64,000 nucleotides of DNA from Volvox africanus. Its lineage: Eukaryota > Chlorophyta > Chlorophyceae > Chlamydomonadales > Volvocaceae. Positions 36,163-55,849 of this stretch are shown here, in pieces. Numbering within the stretch: position 1 is the first letter of the stretch; each line of letters opens with the position of its first letter. The position numbers were made by a program, and so were the translations under genes. Location of the stretch: positions 1,178,001 to 1,242,000 of the forward strand of contig BSDZ01000086.1 in NCBI GenBank assembly GCA_030268105.1. The letters run 5' to 3'. The notes below the pieces were generated by a model. That model did no database searches and had not been told where the DNA came from. It was given only the letters and a program-made list of their open reading frames with translations.

Positions 36163-38041
36163 CCGGGCTGTTGGGGCAGGGGAACGTAGGGGAACGTAGG
36201 TCATTACCGCTATCTTCATTCCGGTGGGTCAGTTTTAGTGATGGGGCCTAGCTTGGCGTTTGGGAGGGGGACAAGAGGTGACGGACGATGATTTGGTTAT
36301 CGAGAGGTGCTCATGAGGTTATTAAGGGTGTTACGGAGCCTGGAGGGGGTTACCCCACCCCGTTTTGCAATAGCTAGGGACGATAGTTATCTCGCTGTGG
36401 CAAAGGAAGTTTGTCACAATATTTTTGCCGGATGACCCATATGAGTTAAATGAGCACTTCTTAGGACTAATTACTGATTTGCGACAGCTGGGATGTAGAA
36501 TTATTTGGCCCCGGCTCGTCGCGCCCTGTGGTTTTCAGCTACGTTGGCACTATTTCGTTGAAGCCACATGCTCTATGCGAGCCGATAGGGGGCCATGCCA
36601 GGTGCTTGGCAATGAGTGATGTTGTAGCGGTAGCTTCCAGGACGATCCGGTTCCGGTCGTGCTTTGCAAGCTTTCAACTTGGGGCCGCGTATTGCAGGTA
36701 TTAACCTACCACTGCCACAGCGTTCCTCGAGTGCGATTGCTTTGAAACAGTTGATATACTTTCCCTCCTGACTAGAGCATAACAATCTTTCAAAGAATGT
36801 GAGCGGCGTTGTTTCGCCACTGTAAATCGCACTGTAAAACTTTGCCGTTCTCTGACTTCCAACAGTTGTAAGAACCTACCGAAAGTGCTTCGTCTGTAAC
36901 GGGACCGCTTGCCAGAAAGCTGCTCCAATAGTCACTTGGGGTGACTGCCGGGTGCAATCTGAAGCTTTGTGAAGTTGTTCCACACAAACACGGAATTGGT
37001 CGCATAACGTGGCCACAAAGCCATAACGGGGAGCACCAACGTGTACAGTCCGGTACGGACCGTACAAGAGTCCTCATCCAGCAGCAACATTAGGATCACC
37101 CAACGGCATTGATGTCAAAAGAATACACACAGGGATCACCATCCAGATTATACGGAGACCACGTACCAGTAAATCGTGCACGAAACCCTTGCCGCAATCT
37201 ACCTCTGCCTCACCGCTCGCTCCCAGTGTACCTGTCCATTCAGCACAACAATACATATCAACGCACATTATCGCTGCATCCACGAACTTCACACAAGCTG
37301 ATGTGTACATGACGCGCTGCGCCCTTCACTCCAGACACCTGGAAGAAATGAATAAGAGAGCAACAAAGGCCCTCATCAATTTGCTCACCAAGTTGCTGGC
37401 CATCTGGCCTCGGCTAATCGGTCGACAGGACGTTGAACCCTCATCTTCCAGGCACAACGAGGCACAGCTACAGAGCGCACACGAAGAATCAAAATAGTTG
37501 ACAGCGTGGCCAACTGAATAGGTAAGGTGCCTCAGTGTCGGATCGACCGTTGATGGTACGGCACCAGATACGGCATCATGGGTTTTGGAGCGGTCCCATA
37601 CCACCACAGAGCAAGTTGTTGCCCCGTCATCCCAGGCACCCACGAGGCGGTTGCAGCATCAAGTGTACTCCTCATCCCCACTCTCCTCCATCCCCGGAAA
37701 GGAAGAGCCCCATTGATCATCCTTGATCCGGTTTCACCGTGACTGTATACACGGCGCACAAAATGACCCCCCTGCTTTTCCATGCAATCAAACATAACAG
37801 CACCTGCTCATGCAACCGTCAGTCGCCTCAGATTTAGAAGTCCTACTCTATAGCTCAATTACTATTAGCCCACACAGCGGCCTGTCCTGGAGCTTGACCT
37901 GGCTAAACCTGTGCTCTCCAGACTAGCGCCCCAAAACCGGCTCCCCCGCTGAGCGCCAAGGCCGCTAGGACTCAATCTACTCGGTCATCCATCGATCTCT
38001 ATACCATAGCACGTCACATCACAGCATGATGGCCGTCGGTT
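36163..38041. other. intergenic region, no supportable gene
   Basis: Begins with the EF-P 3' UTR (GGGGAACGTA repeated twice just after the stop codon). A 23-bp near-palindrome lies at about 37043-37065 (GTACAGTCCG / CGGACCGTAC). On the minus strand a hydrophobic stretch around 37100-37180 resembles a membrane anchor, but it ends at a stop codon and links to nothing recognisable. Confidence 0.45.
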
Positions 38042-39803
38042 TCACACGGGCCCCGGCAGTCCGGGCACGCTGTTGATTTCCTTGGTTGCCACGACTCCGT
38101 AGTCCATTAGTGGCTGGTCCTCCAGAATGGCGTCATGCTCCGCCACGAATTCCGGAATCACCAGCTGTTTCTGCAGATAGGAATCCAGGGCCGGTGGACG
38201 AATTGGGGTGGAAGCCCGTTCAGGGATGATGTCAGGTGAAATTTCAGCATGCTCATAGCTGAGCGCAGCAGCAAGATGTCGAACGTCGTTGAAATGCACT
38301 TACGGCAGCCTCGCTCATTTGACTGCTCTGCGCTAAACACCCGTTCTAAATTGTTGGCATTTACGTTACTCGGTTTTGTCGCTGTTCCCCAGCCAACCGC
38401 CCAAGTCGTGCCTCTGACCAGGCGCCCAAACTTGTCGAGGATTCGGCTGCAATCCGGCAGGGACTGTTCCGTAAGTGCCCAGTTATACGGTTTGCGAGCG
38501 GCCTTAAAAGGCTGACTATCACGGGGCTGCAACCTGCAGGCTGTCACCCCTCGTAATCATCCCCCCAAGCCCTACCTTGTGCACGTGGTCCCACAGGAAC
38601 TCTACCCGGGAGACCCACTCGACTTTGCGCCACAGGGCCTCAGTCAGCAGCGGCCCAAGCGCTGCTAGACCGACCCACATGGGCAGGTCGCAGTGTACCA
38701 CGTGCACGCGGTGTAGGTTAGCACGGTATTTGGCAGGCAGCCTGTGGGGAGGGTGTGCGTGCATAGAAAACTAATGAAATCAAATGAAGGGTTGGCACCG
38801 GTGGGGACGAAATAGTGCCGGTGGGCACTTCCGATCAAGATGTAGTCCGAGCACCAGAAAATGCCACGAGCTGTCGATTTGTTGGGGGATGTAACATTAA
38901 CCCAAAGGACAGGTGGTCTGATAACTCCGACACAAGGGTGGTAGCTCGCAAGACACTACAGCGGCGAGGAACGGGTGCTTGGAGGTCCTCAGCGGCGACG
39001 GCACTATAAGAGGTTGAAAGGCTGGCTTATACTGGTAAACGAGTTAGTCTACTTAACGCATTACAAGCCAACTAGGGAGAAAGGTCTGTCGCCCCGGTCG
39101 AAGGCAGCTTTAGACTTCCAGTTGTGGATGCGGCTGGTAGGTCTAAATCCCGGGAACCACACATCTCAGAAGCCCACCTCTCGTAGGTGCGCCACATCCA
39201 GCTAAGCCCCGGCGAATTCTGCCAATAGGTGCTGCCTGTATGGAACCATACGATGCTGTACGGCTCGCTCACGATTTGGTCGAGCCGAGTGATGAGATAC
39301 CTGTCACGGGGAATAGCATCCAAACGCGTGCCAACGGAGCGGTTATACATGTTTGCAAATTGTACATCCTTCGAGCCCGGGCATTTTCGAAGACGGCTTC
39401 GGGTGACTCTTGAGGTCGGAAACTGATCACAGACCTGTACACTCGCTCGGGGCTGAGCACCTTGGCTTGATAGTTCCGGGCCACTACCACCACCAGTGGC
39501 CTGCCAGCCTTGTCATGTCCAGAAATCTGTAGGAACTCCAAGTGATCAAGATCGCTAAAATCCTCTGTTGCAGAATCAGATAGCGTGGTCGCGTACAGTT
39601 GCTCGCCCTGGCATAAAGCATTTTCGGTTGGTCTGAGTTCCGCCAAACTTGTCCCAACAACAAACTAGAGCTACAGGACCAACCCGTAACGCGTTAGCTG
39701 CTCGGCGGGCTTGCAGCCATTTCCCAATAAAGCTCTGGGAGGGAACAGTTTCAGAAGTTACCACTTGCACATGCCCTGAGCTATGAACGTCAAGTGCTGC
39801 CAT
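38042..39803 (-). CDS. CRAL-TRIO (Sec14-like) domain protein
   Basis: Exons: 39803-~39684 (tentative), 39607-39435, 39300-39178, 38741-38576 and 38170-38042 (TGA); about 236 residues, with phases agreeing from exon 2 on. The protein is little more than one CRAL-TRIO_2 lipid-binding domain, in order: HDKAGRPLVVVVARNY, then RYLITRLDQIVSEPYSIVW, then LPAKYRANLHRVHVVH, then the closing KQLVIPEFVAEHD. This layout is that of the BNIP2/GDAP2/p50RhoGAP type, in which the domain binds small lipophilic ligands or small GTPases. No other domain is present, so it is probably a stand-alone lipid-binding or adaptor protein. The first exon is uncertain: donors at GTAACT (after 14 codons) or GTTGGT (after 40 codons) both keep phase. 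Confidence 0.8.
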
Positions 39804-41434
39804 AGTAAGTATATTATCCAACTATGGATATTCCAAAAGCGTACTTCTGCTTTTTAGGATTTATCAAGGTATGCTAGAGTATCCGAGCGCAAGTGCGTTA
39901 TACGCTCGACCAACAACACGGAGGTTGATCAAGGTCGTTCAGTTCAGAGCTAACGGGAAGAGCTCTGGTAGCGCAAAACGCCGTGGATATTGTCGTTGGC
40001 CGGAGCTGTGGTTTATAGCGTGTCAAAGTAAAGAATGTTGAAATTCTGGATGAGTCCTCGCGATGGCAGCTATAAGTTAATATTTAAGTTGCTAAAGCTG
40101 CTATGGATAAGTATATCTTAGTTCTGAATGGGTAACAAATGCACGGAACAACGGCACGTACGGCATTCTGTCGGTTGTCTTCAAGAACCTGACATCACGG
40201 TTGATTTAGCCGGTGCATGTCCTGATCCTCTCTTTTGTCACTCGCCGCCAATCCACGGCTACCGAGGTAACTGCATCTGTATTTGTGCAGTGCATCGTGT
40301 ACGCTTCTAATTCTGAGTTTAGGTGGTTACTCTATGCTAAACACCCTTAGTGCAAGGATGGCTTCCGATAATTCATAAAAATGCAGCGAACAGCGATCTT
40401 TTTAGGGGGGTGGAGTTTTTTGTGTCATAGCTTGCCATATCATCCTTGCGTGCTTTCATGAGAATCCACGGGCTGGTAACGTAGGCACGGGAGCCTGAAC
40501 AGATAAACCAGACTACCAGAGACAATCAGACAAACAACTAAGATCGGTTAGGATTTGTTATCCAGTCATAACAGATGTCACAGATTAATTCTTGCTTGTA
40601 AAACAGGTACATGGGCAAGAGTCCTTATCCAGCATTAATCAGATATCTTGCGCATCTGAGGGTGATCCAAAACGCAGATATGGGATACGAAGACTGGAAC
40701 TCTGGAATCCCGGACGCTTTCTGACACTTCTCACTTTTTAACACGGCGTACAGCATCTCGCAATGCACTCTCCGTGCAGGCACCTAACATCCGCCCCCAA
40801 ACCCTGCCACGGTGCACCGAAGATCAGGATGCGAGCTGAATAATGGATCCCAACGTACGTCCCAACTACCAGGTCCCCCCCATCTGTTTTAATGCACAGG
40901 CCGACACAACACTGACCACATTGGGTCCTGGTTTTCGGAATCGGAAGAAATCGCCTCCAGGGGTCATCAGACCGCATCTTGTATCTCCCGACGTAAGAGG
41001 AGGAACGCAGCACGCCACATTCAGCACGCTGTAAATGAAGTCACTTCATTTCATGTTGAGAACCATGCATGCATTCATATGGTTGTGAAGGACGAAAGAA
41101 GAAAATCTTTTTACTGCGGCAATAGAGCCGGGCTGGGCGCTTTCCTTTCTGACGGTTTCAGTACGCCACCAAATCCATCCCTAATCTCCATCCTTCATCT
41201 ATTCAACCCGCACAGTACTTGAACAGAAGCGGTGGATGACCTCCATCCAGGCATCAAGGGACCAGAAAAACAAACCCCAGATTGAGCTGAAACCTACCGC
41301 CAAGCGCCAACCCATCGCCCGACCGGTTCTCAGGATCAGGTGCTTGCCCCCCCTTTGAGCCCTCCAGCCAATATGTAAGAAATATACCCCTGCCAAATCC
41401 GCCCCCTCTATCCGAAAAGCGCCGCCGCTCTTCA
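39804..41434. other. intergenic region with SELO 3' UTR
   Basis: Between the 5' end of the CRAL-TRIO gene and the 3' end of SELO, both on the minus strand. The first few hundred bases below 41435 should be the SELO 3' UTR, where a SECIS element would have to lie if the UGA is recoded; I could not identify one with confidence. No other gene can be supported. Confidence 0.45.
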
Positions 41435-48584
<7,150 letters not shown>

Positions 48585-49986
48585 GTGACTGCAAGAACTG
48601 TTGTTGACATCTCTGTTGCTGGAGCGGCCCCAGGGCAGGTTGGAGGGAAGCGCCCAGGGCATGGATGTTGCAGAGCGCCCCGAACGCCGTGCCTTTGCAC
48701 AGGTGCGCACTGCCACGCCGATCCACATAATTTCAATGTTTATGTTAGACCGAATAACAACAGGCCGCGAAGCAGCGGCGCTCGACCAGAACGTTGACGT
48801 TGTCATGAGGTATCCACGTCTGGCGGGTAAGTCCGCAAAAGCGCGTTCACTAATATGTTTTTTATAATAAAGGCTTTCTTTGTGCAAAAATAATAATCGA
48901 GTGTTCTTGCGTTGCCACAGCAAACGCAATGCGCAATACAAGTCTGTCGTCGTTGGTTCCAATCGCACGAGTGAGTCACACATACCTGCTGACTGCTGCT
49001 AGCTTGCAGAAGATATTGAAATTACAAACATTAACATTTATATATTTCATTAGCTCGAACCCACATTGGTACTGCGCGAGGCATCAGACACGAGGCATCA
49101 GCTATCCAAGCGCATCGCAGCGCTTCAACATCTCCCATGATTCCTGCGCGGGCGCTGCGCTGCCAGAGGACATACAACCTTCAAATAAAGGCATGGGAGA
49201 GTATATGTCATGGCACCCGGGATCCAGGGCCAAACACTTCTCGACCCTTCGGGATGCGGCTACGGCGCAGCAGCAGCAGCAGTGGACGGGGCTGAGCTCC
49301 TGTTTGGAATCCCCGTACGGTCGTACGATCGATAGGCTAATGCTCCAGCCCTGAAAAGTTACGCTCTTGGAGAACTTCCACCCACCCACATTTCATCACA
49401 GCTATGCCGAACAGCCCCTCAACTCCCTTTTCTACATCCCCAGCGGAGCAGCGCGAAGGCCACTTCGCACTTCCATGAAGGGCCGAACGCGCCAGGACTG
49501 GTCACGACTTCCCACCAGCGACGCCGTGGATCCTATGGGAGGGGGGAACCACCGTCCGGTGGCTGAGGGCCAATTTGCGATAAACGAACGGACCCGGAAT
49601 CAATATATACCCTGAATACCTACGAGCAACTGTATGACGAGCAAGCCCTGATTCGGGCCCTATGATCTTTTCGCTTATTAATTGTCGTCCGCAACAAGAG
49701 TTCATATCCTGCCTGCCCTCAACTGCTGGCCCCTCCTGTCTCTGTCTGCCTTTATCTACAGGCAGGATCAACCAGCACGTGGGTGACAACGACCCAGGAA
49801 CGGCCCATTGAGCAAATTGGCGCCTGCAGAAGCTGCAGCAACCTTACTGGGGCCTCTACGAGCAGCAGCAGTAGGACTAGCAAAGGCTGCGGCTACAGCA
49901 GCGTCCTCCTGCGCGGTGGCGCAGGCGGCAGTAGTGTCCACCGATACTGCCAAGCTGGCGGCGTAGTGAGGCCGTCCATTATCACC
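48585..49986. other. divergent intergenic region (SELO / Ap4A phosphorylase)
   Basis: Both flanking genes point away from this stretch, so it should hold both promoters and 5' UTRs. The SELO frame stays open upstream to about 48983, so part of this region could be additional SELO N-terminus. No separate gene is supported. Confidence 0.5.
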
Positions 49987-52900
49987 ATGGCTTCATCTGC
50001 AGCTTATGCTGACGTCGCCGGCGTCGGCGCTACAAGTGTAGAGGCTACCGCTACTGCTACCGCCGCCACCGCTACCGCTACCACCGCCGCTGCCGCCCCA
50101 TCTCTATGGGACGATATCGTATCGGTCTATAACAAGGCACAGGTCGTTGGGGCCTGCAGCAAAACCGACACGCAGGTAACAGCACCACGTAAGGCCCCTT
50201 TTGACTCAGGGGCTCGATTTTGTTTTTCAGCCTTCAACCCCAGCCACCATGCCATGCCTCAGGGGCCTCGGGCCTTCCATCACCCCCTTCATCGTAGCCT
50301 TGTGGTGGACGTCGCCTCCTCGGCGGCTCGTCCCCTAATCGCCCTTGGGACGTATGCCTTAAGAATCATCCCTCCAACTAGCCACCTAGCCACCTCACTA
50401 CCTAGCCACGGCAGCGCCTCTGCGACTCTCCAACCACACTGCACTGCTTTTTAAGCCGCTCCTCTCCCAGGTACATGCTCAAGGCTGGTTTGGATCTAGG
50501 GACAGCACGCGGCGGCGGCAGCTATGTCCCAGGACCTGGTGACTTTGAATCCGTACGCTTTTGCCATGCCCACCCAACCCGCATTCGTCCAGTCCTTTGT
50601 GACCCACGGGTCGGCCCTATCATAGCTCCTGCGAATCTGTCGTTGTGTCTCTATGCAGGTGGAGGTGCTGAGAGACCCATCCTTGGGCATCGACTTCGTG
50701 CTTCGCTTAGCGACCGCACTAAAGGCCAAGCCGCAGGGGCCGCCCGCCTCACAGCCGGCGCCAGGTGAGAGGGAGCGAACAACAGGAAGCCAGGGGCTTC
50801 CGCGGGTTTGGCCAGGGGTTATTGAGCAGCAAGGGTCCTGGAATCGGAGGCCGTGGAACTGCTGGGTAGGGCCTCCGATTCCTCGGTTACAGTTTTGAGG
50901 TTTTGAGGTCGTTACCTACAACCACTAATCTATTGACACTGAACTGCAGGTTTGGACACCACCTGAAACCTTCCTTAACAAATCTTTCGTGTTGTACGGC
51001 AGGTCCAACGGCCGCATCATCAGTGTCACTCTGGAGAAACCCATTCTTGCCCCCGGAGCAGGAGCTCTTTGTACGGGAATTGGATGCAGAGCACAGCCTG
51101 GTACTAAACAAATTTAACGTTGTACAACATCATGTGCTTGTCATTTCGCGGGAGTTTCGGAGCCAGGCCGAGCCTCTGTACGGCGGTGACTTGGCGGCGA
51201 CTCTGGAGGTCGTGCGGGTGCGTGTTGGGCGGGAGGTTGCAGGGGGCGGGGGCCAGCGATCCATACCATACGTTGGTTGAGACCGCCAACGGTATAGATC
51301 AGAAGGGGCGGGTGGCTTGGTGCGGAGTAACGTAATGTTCACATCGTTCTGCAGCTGGGAAGTGTTTCCCGTACTCTGACCACGCCACGTCATTTCCTGA
51401 GTTTGATGTCACTCCCGCAGCCGAAAACTCTCCGTCGTGTTGCTGCCGTCTCAACAGGCGATGCCCTCCGGCGGCGTGGCCTTCTACAATTGCGGACCCA
51501 ACTCGGGACGCAGCCAGCCGCACAAGCACTTGCAGGTGCGGCGTGGTGGTGATGGTAGTGGTGATGGTAGTGGTGATGATAGGTGGGAAGGGTAAGGCGA
51601 AATTGACGGAGCTCGGCGCAAAATGCCGTGCGCGTTAAAAGCGCCGACCCCAACACGCCGACAACACGCCCCAGGTGGTGCCACTACCCTTCGCGGATGG
51701 CCAGTTGCCACTGGCGCCCGTGCACCATCTGGTAGAAGAAGCGGCTGCGGCAGCTGCGGCGGTGCCGCTGCAGCCACTGCACTTGCGTCAACTGCCGTAC
51801 AGGTGCTACGTCGCGCTTTTACCTCCAAAAAGGTATGTCGGGAGATGTTACGTGACGGCAAAAAGCCGCAGATGATGTCAGAGTCGCGGCCTCTCTTGTC
51901 GGGAGTCTTGTCGACGCAATAGGCTGGCCGCGGGATAAGCGCTGACCCTCGCGCGTTCTCACCATCTTTAACCAGACCGATCTCAGCGTCCCTGTCCTGG
52001 ACCTTAGGAATGGTTTAGGGTTAAGAATTAGCCGGTATTGAACGTTTGTCTAAATATTTGGACATGTACATCTTCGCAGTGGAACATTACACAGAGAGTT
52101 ATATGCATACGGTCATGCTTTTCACACACATCTGTGTTCGATTCCCGACGGACACAACCGTTAAGCACGTCGCTGAGTTCCTGGGGGTTCCAACATCGGT
52201 CCTAACTGAGAGCTGGGTAAGAATCCCTCCACTGGTTGAGGGTGGATGTGGCCCCCAATTTGGTGGACGGTGAGGGACCCGGTTATAGTGACTTGCGAGC
52301 CGACCAGCAGAACTGGAGTTGAAGCCGCCATTGATCCGGCAGATTTCACTAGATGCTGGTGGTGGGTACTGAACCCGGGAAAATCCCTGATTCCGGAGGA
52401 CGGATGAGGGTGCTCCGACATACAGGGGAAGGTAGGGACTGCCAGGTAGAGTGGCCATGGGTGAAGCAAAGCCCCACACACATATATTCCACACACATAT
52501 ACACATACGCATATACAAAAACAGACACGGACACCTTGTGAGAGTTCGCATAACAGCGACGGCCCCTTCCGTTTTGGGTGATCGTACCTGTCACTTGTGT
52601 CACTTATGTCGTGCGTCTGTCAGTTAATGCCTCTTTATCGCAGCACAGACCACTTGTCGAGCTGCTCCGAAACTCCGCTCCCCTTCGGGTTGACATCGGG
52701 ACAGCATGGCATGTAAAAGATAACATGATGCAGCTGGTCAAGGAACAGAAAAATCCAAATTTAAATAAAGCACGCGAAAGCTGAAAACCACTCTGTCACG
52801 GCATGGAGGTGCAAATCGTACGTAGGAAGTGCCGTACCATCACTCAAGGGACTCCCCACGGGGGTGTTTGTATCATAAACTCGTAACAACACGTTGCTTG

Positions 52901-53286
52901 GTGCAACCACCCGCCCCTTCTGTCACATCGCTCACATCGCTTAACCCCGCAGCACCACTCCCGAGCAACTCGAGTCGGCCTTCAGCGAGCTACTGCAGCT
53001 CTGCTATCCAGGATACGTCTTTCAGCCGTCGCCGCTGCTCAGCAAGGGCCCACCACGGGACGCGGCAACAGCTGCCGCTGTCGTGGCAGGATCCGTGTCG
53101 TACAATGTCTTGCTGACGCGGTCGTGGATGATGCTGGTGCCGCGCAGCGCGGAGCGGTGTGGCCCTTTGGCGCTCAACAGTTTAGCGTTCGCGGGTACAA
53201 TGCTTGTAAGATCAGACGATGAGCTAGATTATGTACGGCAGACGGGTCCCGTGGAGATCCTAAGGCGCATTGGAGAGCCGTGGTGA
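49987..53286 (+). CDS. ATP adenylyltransferase / Ap4A phosphorylase
   Basis: Six in-phase exons: 49987-50175, 50659-50764, 51003-51217, 51458-51535, 51675-51832 and 52953-53286 (TGA); 359 residues. The family (HIT-like superfamily, APA1/APA2 of yeast) cleaves diadenosine tetraphosphate with phosphate into ATP and ADP. Hallmarks: DDIVSVYNKAQ near the N-terminus, NPFLPPEQELFVREL, LVLNKFNVVQHHVLVISREF, GVAFYNCGPNSGRSQPHKHLQ (the catalytic H-x-H at residues 192 and 194), and the C-terminal domain with SYNVLLTRSWMMLVPR and NSLAFAGTMLV. The first ~35 residues are Ala/Thr-rich with no acidic cluster, possibly an organelle-targeting sequence; the ATG at 49987 is the first in frame. The last intron (51833-52952) is 1.1 kb and contains a dispersed repeat; another copy lies 155 bp after the stop codon. 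Confidence 0.92.
52210..52487 (+). repeat. dispersed ~300-bp repeat, copy B (diverged)
   Basis: Same family as 20297-20595 and 53441-53737 but more diverged, mainly at the 5' end. Shared blocks include GTGACTTGCGAGC, GATGCTGGTGGTGGGTACTG and GGGGAAGGTAGGGACTGCCAG. It lies in the last intron of the Ap4A phosphorylase gene, in sense orientation. Confidence 0.8.
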
Positions 53287-54824
53287 AGATGGGGAAGGAT
53301 ACGGTGGGCTGGGAGGGGTAAGGCTGGTTGGGAACACATGCAGTGAGCAGGGGAGAGGAGGAATACAGGAAGGCACGACTACATCGTGTTCAGGCACGAC
53401 TGTTATGGCACGACTAATATGCCCCTGGAGATCCAGGTTCTACCCCGACTGAGAGCGGGCCAAAGACCCTAATGTTAAGGGCAGGGTGCCCCCATGTCGA
53501 TGGACGGTGACGACCCCAATTAAAGTGACCTGCGAGCTGACCAGTAGCGGAGTTGACGCCTTAGTTGATTCGGCAGATTCCGCTGGATGCTGGTGGTGGG
53601 TGCTGAACCTGGGAAAACCACTGATTTCGGAGAAGTCGGCATGGGAGACTGGATGAGGGTGCCCCGAAACACCGGGGAAGGTAGGGACTGCCAGGTTAGT
53701 GGCCACGGGTGATGTACCCCCCTATCCTACACACAAGGAAGGCGTTGACAGGACATAGGGGCGTAAGGCCACAACAGACACACGACTTCGGTTATCGTGC
53801 ATCAGCTGGTAGGTAAGGCTCGGGTCACGCCGGGTGATGATAAATATATGTTACGTATCGTGGGTAGATTGCTCGGTTGGGGCTCGTCCATGAGGGGAAT
53901 GGGGCAAAGGATGTCGGCAGGCCTGAAGTATAATGCTTCGTTTGTAGCGAGAGCGGAGCATCTGCCGTGATTGGTTTGGACCACCAGCAACGCATGGCTA
54001 ACCACGGCGTTAAATTGTCCAGGACGCGCACATTTGCGTGTCGTGTGTTTGCCAAACGCTTTGCATGCGCAAGCAAGTGAGCAGTGCTCCACTTTTGGTG
54101 AGCTTTGTTGCTGTAACTCAAGCAGTGGTTCAGGTTATGGTTCTTCAGCTGCGGCAATCCGCATTGTCGTTTCGCAATTCCGCCACGTGTGTATGTGATC
54201 CGAGTCCTGCCCTGGTTCGAATTACACGAGAAAGGAAGTGTCTCCATGCGCGACGCAGGGATAGACTAGGTTAGGCCAGTAGACGTGGGTGATTTGCCGA
54301 GAAAGAATTCATCCTTATGCGCTATCAGGAGTGAACTGCGCACAATTTGAAGGTCGAGGCATACCCATGTGCGGCATTGCTGACGCAAATCTGTGCGGAG
54401 GTTGCAATTCACGGCTTTTCCTGTTGGAGAAATACGTGCTGACACGTAGTGACCAGAGGAAAAATAATCACTTTTATCTTCTGCAATGTCGAGACAAATG
54501 GGAGAGCATAACCTCATTGTTCCAGACTTTCAGGGAACCAAATCATTACAAGCAATTAACCCTCAAGCCTCAACTCACTGTGGAAATCCGCTTCTATGGG
54601 TACGACATGTAACGACATATGGTTGACACACAACGGCGCAAGTTCCACTGCGCAAAGATGGGATAGGATAACTTGTTAAACGCAAATATGTATTTTACAA
54701 CTCGTTATAGTTCTATAAAAATAAATAATCGGGTTTATATCTACCAAGGCATCAAGATTACCGACTCGCTTCAGACTGACCCGCAACCATTCACGACTCA
54801 TTTATGTGATCAGAGAGAAATCTG
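53287..54824. other. intergenic region with repeat copy C
   Basis: Holds the 3' UTR of the Ap4A phosphorylase gene, the dispersed repeat at 53441-53737 and the promoter of the FHA gene. Candidate TGTAA poly(A) signals lie at about 54112 and 54608. No coding region is supported. Confidence 0.45.
53441..53737 (+). repeat. dispersed ~300-bp repeat, copy C
   Basis: Very similar to copy A along its whole length: TACCCCGACTGAGAGCGGGC at the start, CCCCCTATCCTACACACAAGG at the end. It lies just downstream of the Ap4A phosphorylase stop codon and may be part of its 3' UTR. Confidence 0.87.
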
Positions 54825-55697
54825 ATGGAACTTGCAATGCAGGCTGGCGGTCCTTCAGTCACAGGGCCTTCAATATTACCGAACGATCCTCGCTTGGCGC
54901 GCTGCGGCTTCGCGAAGCTACAAGGGGATGGAATTGAGTTTTTTGTCCGAAAGTACGAGATAACTATGGGACGCACTAGCAAAAATAGCACATTGGACCT
55001 TATTCTCGGCGACAGCACAACCATTAGTCGGCAACATGCTTCCATCCGCTACAACTTTGATATCAAAAGTTTTGAGCTTGTTGTTCTTGGGAAGAACGGA
55101 GTGACGGTGGAGAGCAGCGGCAGTGGTGCAACACATCTTTACACGCCGGACTCGCCGCCGACGCCCCTTCGCACCCGCGACCTGCTCATCATGGGGGAAA
55201 AACGCTTCTACTTCCTTCTGCCTCGAGCAATGGGAGGGCAGTCTCGAAAACGGCGTCGGCTTGAGCCTTCTCCCGCGCCCGGGCCGCAGATACACCCAGC
55301 GGGAGCAGTGCCGGCTCAGCATCAAAACCCTGCTCAACCATCTACATCTTCTGCGCCTCAGCTTGCCAATCAACAGCATGCACAGCCACCGCTTCAAGCA
55401 ACGCCCGTAGCAGGGGCGGCGCCTTCAGCCATAGGTTCTGGAGGAGGCGGGCCAGTGCCAGGGACTCCGAACCTCCCCTCCCAACACGACACACCAGCAC
55501 ACACCCGTCATCCGCAAGCAGCACAGCCGCAGCCTGAATTTGCGCACAGGCCCGCAGCAGGGCTCCGTGCACAGCGTCAGCTGGAACAGATGCAGCAGGA
55601 TGACGATGCGCTCATTAATGCCAGCGCTCTGCCATATGACAACGGGACCCAATACGGGTATGGTAGCGGGAACAATGGCTTCCCGGAATCCTTCTGA
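54825..55697 (+). CDS. FHA-domain nuclear protein, intronless
   Basis: One uninterrupted frame of 290 residues. The forkhead-associated domain spans about residues 28-135, with the phosphothreonine-binding hallmarks G49-R50 (MGRTSKNS), S68-R69-x-x-H71 (ISRQHASI) and N91-G92 (KNGVTV). The order and the LRTRDLLIMGEKRFYFLLP ending resemble the FHA domain of yeast Fhl1 and plant FHA2-type proteins, linked to transcription of ribosomal protein genes or to development. A basic cluster (SRKRRRLE, residues 140-147) right after the domain is a likely nuclear localisation signal. The rest (about 148-290) is Pro/Gln/Ala-rich and disordered; no forkhead DNA-binding domain follows. A second Met lies four codons downstream. 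TGTAA at 55845-55849 fits as the poly(A) signal. Confidence 0.9.
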   Translation: MELAMQAGGPSVTGPSILPNDPRLARCGFAKLQGDGIEFFVRKYEITMGRTSKNSTLDLILGDSTTISRQHASIRYNFDIKSFELVVLGKNGVTVESSGSGATHLYTPDSPPTPLRTRDLLIMGEKRFYFLLPRAMGGQSRKRRRLEPSPAPGPQIHPAGAVPAQHQNPAQPSTSSAPQLANQQHAQPPLQATPVAGAAPSAIGSGGGGPVPGTPNLPSQHDTPAHTRHPQAAQPQPEFAHRPAAGLRAQRQLEQMQQDDDALINASALPYDNGTQYGYGSGNNGFPESF

Positions 55698-55844
55698 CGC
55701 GCTGAAACGAGAAGAGGTGGCGGATGGGGGCAGCCGGTGGCAGCTACGACAGGAGGTCGCCTTCTGCCGTGTCCATCGCACAAAACCTGGGGTCACACCT
55801 GATGCATGCCGAACTTTTAGGCTGGGGGCGTAAGAACATGACGA

Positions 55845-55849
55845 TGTAA
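55845..55849 (+). promoter_or_regulatory. poly(A) signal TGTAA for the FHA gene
   Basis: TGTAA lies 148 bp after the FHA stop codon, a typical spacing for volvocine algae. Confidence 0.6.

Noticed and set aside
36790..37310. Minus-strand membrane-anchor-like frame and adjacent open frames as a glycosyltransferase
   Set aside because: The hydrophobic frame ends at a stop codon with no usable donor, and the neighbouring frame shows no recognisable motif.
52129..52150. Perfect-looking tRNA B box GTTCGATTCC
   Set aside because: The flanking bases cannot form a T stem and no A box lies at the right distance.
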